Shown piece by piece: positions 28,428 through 34,699 of a stretch of DNA of 64,000 nt. The position numbers and the translations under genes were made by a program. Each line of letters starts with the position of its first letter. Within the stretch, counting starts at the first letter, position 1. A model generated the notes under the pieces. That model saw nothing but the letters and a program-made list of their open reading frames with translations. It searched no databases and was not told the DNA's origin. This DNA is from TMP-24 sp041397305 (GTDB taxonomy: Bacteria > Pseudomonadota > Alphaproteobacteria > Rhodobacterales > Rhodobacteraceae): assembly GCA_041397305.1 (NCBI GenBank), contig JAWKWX010000007.1, forward strand, positions 106,921 through 170,920, written 5' to 3'.

Positions 28428-29045
28428 ATGTTCACAGGTATAGTCACCGACATTGGCGAAGTCACCGCACTGGAACGCCGCGGCGATCTTTGGGCGCGGA
28501 TCGGAACGCACTATCCCGCCGGGGGCATCGACATCGGCGCCTCGATCGCCTGCGACGGCTGCTGCCTGACGGTCATTGCCCGCGGGGCAGAAGATGGTCG
28601 GAACTGGTTCGATGTGCAGATCTCGGCCGAAAGCATCGCCAAGACCACGATCGGCTCGGACCGTGTCGGATGGGCGGTCGGGCGGCGGCTGAACCTTGAA
28701 CGGGCGCTGAAAGTGGGTGACGAACTTGGTGGCCATATCGTGTCTGGCCATGTCGACGGCGTGGCCGAGATCGTAGGGCTGCGGGACGAAGGCGAAAGCA
28801 CCCGCTTCACCTTCCGCGCCCCGGAGGCGCTGGCGGGCTTCATCGCGCCGAAAGGTTCAGTGGCGCTGAACGGCACGTCGCTGACCGTGAACGAAGTGAG
28901 CGGCCGGGAGTTCGGGGTGAACATCATCCCCCACACCAAGGCCGTCACCACCTGGGGCACGGCCCGCCTGGGCGATCCGGTGAATATCGAGATCGACACG
29001 CTTGCCCGCTATGTGGCGCGGATGCGCGATTGGGCCAACGGCTGA
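28428..29045 (+). CDS. ribE: Riboflavin synthase alpha subunit
   Basis: A 205-aa enzyme that dismutates two lumazine molecules to riboflavin. The start MFTGIV is diagnostic, and the protein is two similar barrels: the first with ASIACDGCCLTV, the second with GSVALNGTSLTVNEV. The ATG at 28428 is preceded by AAAGGA; an 18-codon upstream extension is not needed. It restarts the rib operon after the divergent capsule genes. Confidence 0.96.
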   Translation: MFTGIVTDIGEVTALERRGDLWARIGTHYPAGGIDIGASIACDGCCLTVIARGAEDGRNWFDVQISAESIAKTTIGSDRVGWAVGRRLNLERALKVGDELGGHIVSGHVDGVAEIVGLRDEGESTRFTFRAPEALAGFIAPKGSVALNGTSLTVNEVSGREFGVNIIPHTKAVTTWGTARLGDPVNIEIDTLARYVARMRDWANG

Positions 29046-29195
29046 CGTCAATGGCCGGGCGGCTCCGGCAGGTTTCCGGAACGTCGCGCTTCTGAGCGCA
29101 GCGCCCAATTTTCGGGCAGATCACGGCGACGGAACCCGCAATCGCGCAGCCTGTGCTTGAGCCCGGCCGCTACCTTTGCAAATCTCCGCGGCAGG

Positions 29196-29768
29196 ATGGC
29201 GGACCTGATCGGACATAACGGCGGCCCGACGATGGAGGGCGGTACAAGCTGGCGGGCGCATTGCTGGCGCACGGCGCGAGCAGGGCTGTTGCCGGTGCTG
29301 CCGGTCGAGGTGGTGCGGCTCCGGGTCAAGCGGGCAGCGGAACTGGGGCTCGATTACCGCACCTATGCCGGGGTGCGCGCGACCACAGGGCGCGACCTGG
29401 TGGCCTTTCTCTTTTCATCGAATGCCCTGGCCCTTACTGCCGCCCATCCGGTCCTGACACCGGACCGGGCGGGGAAGCTTGAGCAGATCACCGCTTGCCG
29501 CCGCATGGCGCTTGCCAATCCTCCGCTGACGCCCGAGACGGTCAGAAGCGCCGTCTGGATGATCGACGCGGCCCATGCTGCGCCCGCACTTCTCGCGCCG
29601 GAACGCGAGATTCGGGCGCGACTGCGCGCGGCCCTCGGGCCGCTTCCCGCCGATGGCGTGCTGCTCATCGGCGATCACGGGCTGGAACGCGACTGGTGCG
29701 CGGCGGGCCGCCTGGCGGGTTATCTGCCCGCTGACAGGTTCTTCGCCACGACGGCGCCCGCGCCCTGA
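29196..29768 (+). CDS. Conserved hypothetical protein within the rib operon
   Basis: A 190-aa protein I cannot assign. It starts MADLIGHNGGPTMEGG; the IGHNGGP motif after a short N-terminus is found in several small alphaproteobacterial proteins of unknown role. A mostly helical middle (VEVVRLRVKRAAELGLDYRTYAGVRATTGRDLVAFLFSSNAL, described as one helix-rich block) resembles a short DNA- or protein-binding fold but I cannot support that. I chose ATG at 29196 over a TTG at 29157 because of the GCAGG just upstream. It lies between ribE and ribB on the same strand, so it may be co-transcribed. Confidence 0.65.
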   Translation: MADLIGHNGGPTMEGGTSWRAHCWRTARAGLLPVLPVEVVRLRVKRAAELGLDYRTYAGVRATTGRDLVAFLFSSNALALTAAHPVLTPDRAGKLEQITACRRMALANPPLTPETVRSAVWMIDAAHAAPALLAPEREIRARLRAALGPLPADGVLLIGDHGLERDWCAAGRLAGYLPADRFFATTAPAP

Positions 29769-29871
29769 CACAAGGCTGGTCACTCGATGCCCGCAAAGCG
29801 CCGCCGCCTCTGGCCTTTCGGGCGCGGTTCGTCTATGCCCGCCGGTGACTTTTCCCTGCCCCGGGTAGCCC

Positions 29872-30966
29872 ATGACCGACGATCTGAAATCCGCGATTTC
29901 GCCCACCGAAGAGATCATCGAAGAGGCCCGGAACGGCCGGATGTTCATCCTCGTCGATCACGAGGACCGAGAGAACGAGGGCGATCTGGTGATCCCCGCC
30001 CAGATGGCAACGCCAGAGGCGATCAATTTCATGGCCATGCATGGGCGCGGGCTGATCTGCCTGACGCTTCCGGCGGAACGGATCGAGACGCTGGGCCTGC
30101 CCTTGATGTCCACCAAGAATTCCTCGCGCCACGAGACCGCCTTCACGATCTCGATCGAGGCGCGCGAAGGGGTGACGACCGGCATTTCCGCCCATGACCG
30201 GGCGCGTACGATTGCGGTCGCCATCGACCCGGCCAGGGGTGCGGCCGATATCGCGACGCCGGGCCATATCTTCCCGCTCCGTGCCCGCGAGGGCGGCGTT
30301 CTGGTGCGCGCGGGCCATACGGAGGCCGCGACCGACGTGTCGCGGCTGGCGGGACTGAACCCCGCGGGCGTGATCTGCGAGATCATGAACGAGGATGGCA
30401 CGATGGCGCGCCTGCCGGAACTTGTGGCCTTCGCCCAACGCCACAAGCTGAAGATCGGCACGATTTCCGACCTCATCGCCTACCGCCTGCGCCACGACAG
30501 CCTGGTGCGGGAGATCGCCCAAAGGCAGGTCACCTCTATCCATGGCGGCGACTGGCACATGCGGGTCTTCACCGATGCGACCCAGGGCGCGGAACATATC
30601 GTGCTGACCAAAGGCGATATCGCCACGCCCGCGCCGGTCCTTGTCCGCATGCATTCGCTGAACCCGCTTGAAGACGTTCTCGGCCTGCATCCGTCGCATG
30701 CGTTTCAAATGCCCGCCGCGATGCGCGCCATCGCCGAAGAGGGCAGGGGCGCCGTGGTGATGCTGCGCGACACGCAGATGAAGCTCGCCCTCGATGAGGA
30801 GGCGACGCCCCACAAGCTGCGCCAATACGGGCTCGGCGCGCAGATCCTCGCTGCCCTGGGCCTGCACCGGATCGAGCTTCTGACCAATTCCGGGACACCG
30901 AAGATCGTCGGGCTCGATGCCTACGGGCTCGAGATCACCGGCACCCGCCCGATTGCCATGGAGTGA
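29872..30966 (+). CDS. ribB: 3,4-dihydroxy-2-butanone-4-phosphate synthase with degenerate GTP cyclohydrolase II domain
   Basis: A 364-aa protein shaped like RibBA. The N-terminal DHBP synthase domain (about residues 10-205) is intact with DHEDRENEGDLVIPA and the catalytic GHTEAATDVSRLAG. The C-terminal half aligns in length and fold cues with GTP cyclohydrolase II (VRMHSLNPLEDVLG; KLRQYGLGAQILAALG; LLTNSGTPK) but the zinc-binding cysteines of active enzymes (C-x10-C-x-C) are missing, so that activity should be lost. GTP cyclohydrolase II must be encoded elsewhere. It sits three bases before ribH. Confidence 0.92.
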   Translation: MTDDLKSAISPTEEIIEEARNGRMFILVDHEDRENEGDLVIPAQMATPEAINFMAMHGRGLICLTLPAERIETLGLPLMSTKNSSRHETAFTISIEAREGVTTGISAHDRARTIAVAIDPARGAADIATPGHIFPLRAREGGVLVRAGHTEAATDVSRLAGLNPAGVICEIMNEDGTMARLPELVAFAQRHKLKIGTISDLIAYRLRHDSLVREIAQRQVTSIHGGDWHMRVFTDATQGAEHIVLTKGDIATPAPVLVRMHSLNPLEDVLGLHPSHAFQMPAAMRAIAEEGRGAVVMLRDTQMKLALDEEATPHKLRQYGLGAQILAALGLHRIELLTNSGTPKIVGLDAYGLEITGTRPIAME

Positions 30967-30969
30967 AGG

Positions 30970-31476
30970 ATGGCCGCGACCGAGAACCATTACACGCTGC
31001 CGCTGCCCGTCTTCGACAAGCCGGTGAAACTCTTGATCGTGGTGGCCCCCTATTACCGCGACATCGCCGACAAGCTGATCGCGGGCGCGAAAGGCACGGC
31101 GGCCAAGGCAGGTGCCACTGTCGATGTGATCGAGGTGCCCGGCGCGCTCGAAGTGCCGACTGCGATCGGCATGGCCTTTCGCATGGCCGATTATGACGGG
31201 TTCGTGGCCCTTGGCTGCGTGATCCGGGGCGAAACCACGCATTACGACACGGTGTGCAATGACAGCTCGCGCGGCATCACCATGCTTGGCCTCTCCGGCG
31301 CCTGCGTCGGCAACGGCATCCTGACCGTCGAGAACCGCGAACAGGCCGAGGTCAGGGCCGATCCCGACGGCCAGAACAAGGGGGGCGGCGCCGCAGCGGC
31401 GGCCTTGCATCTGGTGGCGCTTTCCCGCAAATGGGCGCGCCAGACCAAGGGCATGGGCTTCAAGCCCGCCGATTGA
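30970..31476 (+). CDS. ribH: 6,7-dimethyl-8-ribityllumazine synthase
   Basis: A 168-aa enzyme that joins the RibB and RibD products to lumazine, the substrate of RibE. Typical stretches are LLIVVAPYYRDIADKL, VPGALEVPTAI, LGCVIRGETTHYDTVC (with the catalytic His of the E-T-x-H motif) and NGILTVENREQA. The ATG is three bases after the ribB stop, behind GAAGG. It precedes nusB by 20 bases, the usual ribH-nusB pair. Confidence 0.97.
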   Translation: MAATENHYTLPLPVFDKPVKLLIVVAPYYRDIADKLIAGAKGTAAKAGATVDVIEVPGALEVPTAIGMAFRMADYDGFVALGCVIRGETTHYDTVCNDSSRGITMLGLSGACVGNGILTVENREQAEVRADPDGQNKGGGAAAAALHLVALSRKWARQTKGMGFKPAD

Positions 31477-31496
31477 GTCCGCCGACCGAGAGAAAC

Positions 31497-31985
31497 ATGA
31501 CCGACGACGACGCGCCCCGCAAACCGACCCTGGAAGAAAAGCGGCAGATGAAATCCGCCGCGCGGCTATATGCCGTGCAGGCGCTTTTCCAGATGGAGGT
31601 GGCGGGCCAGACCGTCGACAAGGTGCGCCGCGAGTTCGAGACGCACCGGTTCGGCGCCACGATCGAGGGCGACGAATTTGCCGAGGGCGACACGCATCTC
31701 TTCCGCCAGATCATCGAAGAGGCGGTGAACTGGCAGGCCAAGATCGACCAGATGACCGACCGGGCTTTGGTCGCCAAATGGCCGATCGACCGGATCGATC
31801 CGGTCTTGCGCGCGCTCTTCCGGGCCGCGGGCGCGGAACTTCTTCAGCCCTCGACGCCGCCGCGCGTGGTGATCACCGAATATGTCGATGTCGCACACGC
31901 CTTCTTCCCCGACGGGCGCGAGCCGAAATTCGTCAACGCCGTTCTGGATCACATGGCGCGCGAGGCGCGCCCCGACGCTTTCTGA
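31497..31985 (+). CDS. nusB: Transcription antitermination factor NusB
   Basis: A 162-aa all-helical protein that binds boxA RNA with NusE in rRNA antitermination. AARLYAVQALFQMEV opens the fold, WPIDRIDPVLRALFRAAGAEL and VVITEYVDVAHAFFPDGREPKFVNAVLDHMAR (the second as the conserved NusB C-terminal helix pair) close it. The ATG at 31497 follows GAGAGAAAC. It ends the riboflavin operon. Confidence 0.94.
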   Translation: MTDDDAPRKPTLEEKRQMKSAARLYAVQALFQMEVAGQTVDKVRREFETHRFGATIEGDEFAEGDTHLFRQIIEEAVNWQAKIDQMTDRALVAKWPIDRIDPVLRALFRAAGAELLQPSTPPRVVITEYVDVAHAFFPDGREPKFVNAVLDHMAREARPDAF

Positions 31986-32144
31986 GTATCGCCGGTCAGG
32001 CTGCTCCTCTCCGTCTGCGGGGCTCCTCGCCCGCCGCTCCGGCACTGGCCGACATCTTGCGCGCATGGTCGGCGCAAGGCGTGCGTCACTCCGCCGCTGG
32101 CGCGAATATCGGGAAACACTAGACTGAGGCAGGAGGTTTCAACC

Positions 32145-32489
32145 ATGCCCGATCTCATTCGCCTCTACATCCGCCATGTGTTTATCGGCTTCCTGCTCGG
32201 GGCGGCCTTCACCGCACTGCTCCTGTGGCTGAACGTCGCCAACCTCCGGCATCTGGTGACGGCCACGCGCGAGGGGCCGCTCGCCGTCGTGATGCTGGTG
32301 GTCTTCAACGCGATCGTCTTCTCGGGCGTGCAGTTCGCCTATGCGGTGATGCAGTTGGCGGAGAAACCGGGTGGGGGTGGCGGCGTCAGGGCGCCCGAAG
32401 TCACGCCTGAACCAGCGCCGGTCACGGTGCGGTGGCCGGGCGGCGGGAACCGCAGCGACCGTACCGGCGTGAATTTCCCGAGAGCCTGA
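32145..32489 (+). CDS. Small two-helix membrane protein, unknown function
   Basis: A 114-aa protein with two membrane segments (about residues 10-32 and 43-65) and a Pro/Gly-rich C-terminal tail of about 40 residues. The AGGAGG ribosome site five bases or so before the ATG strongly supports translation. I recognise no family. It is on the same strand as nusB, 159 bases downstream, and precedes a palindrome-rich gap before mmcB. Confidence 0.7.
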   Translation: MPDLIRLYIRHVFIGFLLGAAFTALLLWLNVANLRHLVTATREGPLAVVMLVVFNAIVFSGVQFAYAVMQLAEKPGGGGGVRAPEVTPEPAPVTVRWPGGGNRSDRTGVNFPRA

Positions 32490-32504
32490 CTGGTCAGGTG
32501 GGAG

Positions 32505-32529
32505 CCAGGTACCTGGGCCAGGACCCAGG
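32505..32529. repeat. Overlapping palindromes downstream of the membrane protein gene
   Basis: CCAGGTACCTGG (32505-32516) is a perfect 12-base palindrome. CCTGGG (32512-32517) and CCCAGG (32524-32529) form a second stem that competes with it. GAGCCAG flanks both sides as a direct repeat (32502-32508 and 32532-32538). Two mutually exclusive hairpins are possible. There is no T-run, so the role could be mRNA stability rather than termination. Confidence 0.6.
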
Positions 32530-32654
32530 CAGAGCCAGCCCCCTCGGAAAAGAGTATCGGCCACTGGAAAAGGGCCGGATACGAGAAGAGCAGAACCCGC
32601 CACCGCGCAATCTAGGCCTGCCGCGTGCCACCTTCAAGGCGCGAACAGCGGCCC

Positions 32655-32684
32655 TTGACGACATGTTCATCTTTCGTTCATGTT
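32655..32684 (+). promoter_or_regulatory. SOS promoter: LexA box and -35 for mmcB
   Basis: GTTC-ATCTTTC-GTTC at 32665-32679 is an exact match to the alphaproteobacterial LexA operator GTTC-N7-GTTC. It lies between a TTGACG (-35, 32655-32660) and a weak CATGTT (-10, 32679-32684), so bound LexA would block the promoter. The downstream gene belongs to a family known as SOS-induced, which supports the call. Confidence 0.85.
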
Positions 32685-32689
32685 TGCGC

Positions 32690-33145
32690 ATGCCCAGTGA
32701 TCTGATGCCCGGCCAGATTCTCGCGCGTGGCGTATGTCGCCACCTCCTTTCGCACGGATTCGCGACGGTGGAGGAGCTTGTGCCCGCGCCGGGCCTGCGC
32801 GTCGACGTGATGGCGCTGGGGCCGAAGGGCGAGGTCTGGATCGTCGAATGCAAATCCTCGCGCGTCGATTTCACCTCGGACCGCAAATGGCACAATTATC
32901 TGGAATGGGCGGACCGGTTCTTCTGGGCGGTCGACGCAGATTTCCCGGTCGATCTGCTGCCCGAGGAGGCCGGTCTGATCATCGCAGACGGTTATGACGC
33001 CGAAATCCTGCGCCTCGGCCCGCAGTCCCCGCTGCCCGGCGCGCGGCGCAAGGTGATGGTGACGAAATTCGCGCGCCATGCCGCGCTGAGGCTGCAATCC
33101 TATCGTGACCCGGGCGTGACTGCGGACGGAATCACCGCCGCTTAG
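32690..33145 (+). CDS. mmcB: MmcB family DNA repair protein
   Basis: About 151 aa. LRVDVMALGPKGEVWIVECKSSRVDFTSDRKWHNYLEWADRFFWAVD, taken in parts, shows a PD-(D/E)XK-like core: the Asp of VDVMAL, then Glu-Cys-Lys (ECK) and the W-x-x-Y stretch typical of the MmcB family, whose Caulobacter member is SOS-induced and needed for mitomycin C resistance. Start choice: ATGs exist at 32663, 32690 and 32705; the LexA box overlaps the first, so the real start should be 32690 or 32705. Its 3' end overlaps the convergent gene by 14 bases. Confidence 0.85.
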   Translation: MPSDLMPGQILARGVCRHLLSHGFATVEELVPAPGLRVDVMALGPKGEVWIVECKSSRVDFTSDRKWHNYLEWADRFFWAVDADFPVDLLPEEAGLIIADGYDAEILRLGPQSPLPGARRKVMVTKFARHAALRLQSYRDPGVTADGITAA

Positions 33146-33353
33146 GCTTGCCCTTTCCGGACCCGCCTGCACGCATCTCTCGCGCTGCCTCGGCCGCCAC
33201 CCGCAATTCCTCGGCGATTTCCTCGGCCTCTTCGGGATCGAAATCGAGCGGCAGGTCGAATCCGTCCGCTTCGACATAGATGCGCACCATGCCCTGGTCG
33301 GTTGGCCCGATCTGCAGGTTGGCGGCGATGTCGCTTTCCTTGTTGATGCCCAT
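33132..33353 (-). CDS. Small acidic protein, DUF6324-like
   Basis: A 73-aa protein starting MGINKESDIAANLQIGPTDQ, with VRIYVEADGFDLPLDF, an acidic helix DPEEAEEIAEELRVAAEAA and a basic Lys/Arg tail. I recall this small rhodobacterial family as DUF6324; the name is from memory and the function is unknown. The ATG at 33353 is the only start that gives the conserved N-terminus. It overlaps the end of mmcB by 14 bases on the opposite strand. Confidence 0.72.
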   Translation of the reverse strand: MGINKESDIAANLQIGPTDQGMVRIYVEADGFDLPLDFDPEEAEEIAEELRVAAEAAREMRAGGSGKGKPKRR

Positions 33354-33662
33354 GTCGGCCTCCGGATGCCCCACAGTGGTTCTGGCCGAAGAGCGAAGAA
33401 AATCCAAGTGTTAACCTCCGGGCGTCCGGCTGCCGGGTCGCGATCTGTGGAATGCCTGTGGATAAGTCATGCGCGGCGGGCACGGCCAATGGCGGCGGGG
33501 CAGAGGAATCTGCCATCGCCCCACAACATGTGCCCAGACATTGTTCGAATCACACGAAATGGCCGCGCAATAAAATTTTCCTTGACTAAGCGGAATTTCG
33601 CGCATGACAATTTGTCACAGGTCAGATCACGACCTGGACAACAGAGCAGGAAGGAAATCAGG
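33354..33662. promoter_or_regulatory. 309-base divergent intergenic region with a palindrome-covered promoter
   Basis: This gap is markedly AT-richer than the rest. On the plus strand TTGACT (33582-33587) and GACAAT (33606-33611), 18 bases apart, look like a promoter for the small membrane-protein genes. A perfect palindrome TGACAA-T-TTGTCA (33605-33617) covers the -10, and CAGGTC-N7-GACCTG (33618-33636) follows at once. AAGGAAATCAGG then leads to the ATG at 33663. I see no RNA gene or ORF with support in the remainder. Confidence 0.6.
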
Positions 33663-33884
33663 ATGTTGGACAATGCAAGATCCGTCATCAGGACCCTGAC
33701 GGAACTCGGAATCGGCCTTCTGGCGCTGGCCATCGTGGCCTCGCTTCTCGTCGGCCCGTCGAACATGTCGTTCCTCGGCGACGTGGTTGGCAATATCACC
33801 AACCTCGTGAAGGAACTTGGCAGCGCCGGTCTTGCCGGGCTGATCTCGCTTGGTGTCGTTCTCTGGCTGATTGACAAACGCTAG
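33663..33884 (+). CDS. Tiny two-helix membrane protein, first of a homologous pair
   Basis: A 73-aa protein with hydrophobic segments at about residues 13-30 and 51-69 joined by a polar loop (GNITNLVKELGSAG), ending DKR. It aligns with the next gene across its length: E-x-G-x-x-L-x-A-L-x-I, LL-x-G, then N-x-x-x-L and a Gly before the second segment. A good AGGAAATCAGG site precedes the ATG. No family known to me; the size resembles holins or small stress proteins but no such assignment is justified. Confidence 0.65.
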   Translation: MLDNARSVIRTLTELGIGLLALAIVASLLVGPSNMSFLGDVVGNITNLVKELGSAGLAGLISLGVVLWLIDKR

Positions 33885-33936
33885 GGCGGACGCTGAGGCG
33901 TATGGAAACGAGCCGCCCCCGGCGGGAGGAAGATGG

Positions 33937-34182
33937 ATGAACGCGCTGCTCGACATTCTCGGCATGGTCAAACGCCTGTGCCTCGCGGTTGCGGAAGCGG
34001 GTTATGCGCTCGTCGCGCTCATCATCCTTCTCTATCTCCTGCTGGGGGCGGACGCAGGGCCCTATGTCGCATCGGTGATGACCAACCTGTCGCTGCTGAT
34101 CGACGCGTTCGGCCAACAGACCTTGATCGCCATTGCGATCGTCTTCGCGCTTGGCCTCGCGCTGCGTCGGCGCGTGAATTGA
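33937..34182 (+). CDS. Tiny two-helix membrane protein, second of a homologous pair
   Basis: An 81-aa protein, homologous by eye to the gene 53 bases upstream: EAGYALVALIILLYLLLGAD matches the first membrane segment, VASVMTNLSLLIDAFGQQ the linker, and LIAIAIVFALGLAL the second segment, with a basic tail RRRVN. GGGAGGAAG stands ahead of the ATG at 33937; the frame is open upstream but without support. Probably a tandem duplication and one transcription unit. Function unknown. It is followed 67 bases later by tRNA-His. Confidence 0.65.
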   Translation: MNALLDILGMVKRLCLAVAEAGYALVALIILLYLLLGADAGPYVASVMTNLSLLIDAFGQQTLIAIAIVFALGLALRRRVN

Positions 34183-34249
34183 CCGTCGCCCGGGCTGCCG
34201 ATTTTCCGGTTGACCCTTTCCGCCAAACCTCCTAATTCCACGCCCGAGT

Positions 34250-34326
34250 GCCGCCTTAGCTCAGTTGGTTAGAGCACCAGATTGTGGATCTGGGGGTCCC
34301 CCGTTCGAGCCGGGGAGGCGGTACCA
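34250..34326 (+). tRNA. tRNA-His (GTG anticodon), alphaproteobacterial type
   Basis: A complete 77-base cloverleaf with encoded CCA (34324-34326). Acceptor GCCGCCT pairs with AGGCGGT (first pair G-T), D-arm GCTC/GAGC, anticodon stem CCAGA/TCTGG with anticodon GTG at 34284-34286, T-arm CCCCG/CGGGG with TTCGAGC. The base before the acceptor is T, so no G-1 is encoded, and the discriminator is A73; both differ from the near-universal G-1:C73 of tRNA-His and agree with the form known in many alphaproteobacteria. TTGACC (34210-34215) and CCTAAT (34231-34236) may be its promoter. Confidence 0.97.
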
Positions 34327-34699
34327 TCTCTCGTGCACATGTCCCTCGATCGCGGATCGCATCCGGAACAGGTTGCGGCCTTTATCCGGCGCTGCCCGTG
34401 TCCATGCCAGGCGTGCAGTGTCTGTCGCCCGTGTCTCATGCCGGCCTTCTGAACATGCCCGTATGAGACGGGGACGGAAAGGAACTCGATGCGCGGACCT
34501 TCCATGCGGTTGGGCGGCGCGGCGCAAACGGCCTTGTCGCGGCCGATCCAAGCGGCCGCGTGTCCATGCGGAACGCGCGGCGGCGCTCCTCGGTCGGCCG
34601 CGCCGGACCTGAACGGCAGGATCAGACGGCCTGTCCCGCCGCCCCGAGGCGCCGGAGCCTTGCGCAGGAACTTGGCCGGGCAGGACCCGGCCGACAGGC
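34327..34699. other. 373-base gap after tRNA-His with no supported gene
   Basis: Several open frames cross this stretch on both strands but are Arg/Ala/Pro-rich without start signals or recognisable motifs, and I treat them as GC-driven. There is no direct repeat of the tRNA 3' end, no integrase and no other sign that the tRNA served as an attachment site. The last part holds the hairpin at 34674-34692. Confidence 0.6.
34674..34692 (-). terminator. Possible terminator of the FAD oxidoreductase gene
   Basis: GGCCGGG (34674-34680) and CCCGGCC (34686-34692) form a perfect 7-bp stem with a 5-base loop, starting eight bases past the stop of the minus-strand gene. On that strand it is followed by AAGTTCC, too poor in U for a strong intrinsic terminator, so this is a moderate call. 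Confidence 0.45.
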
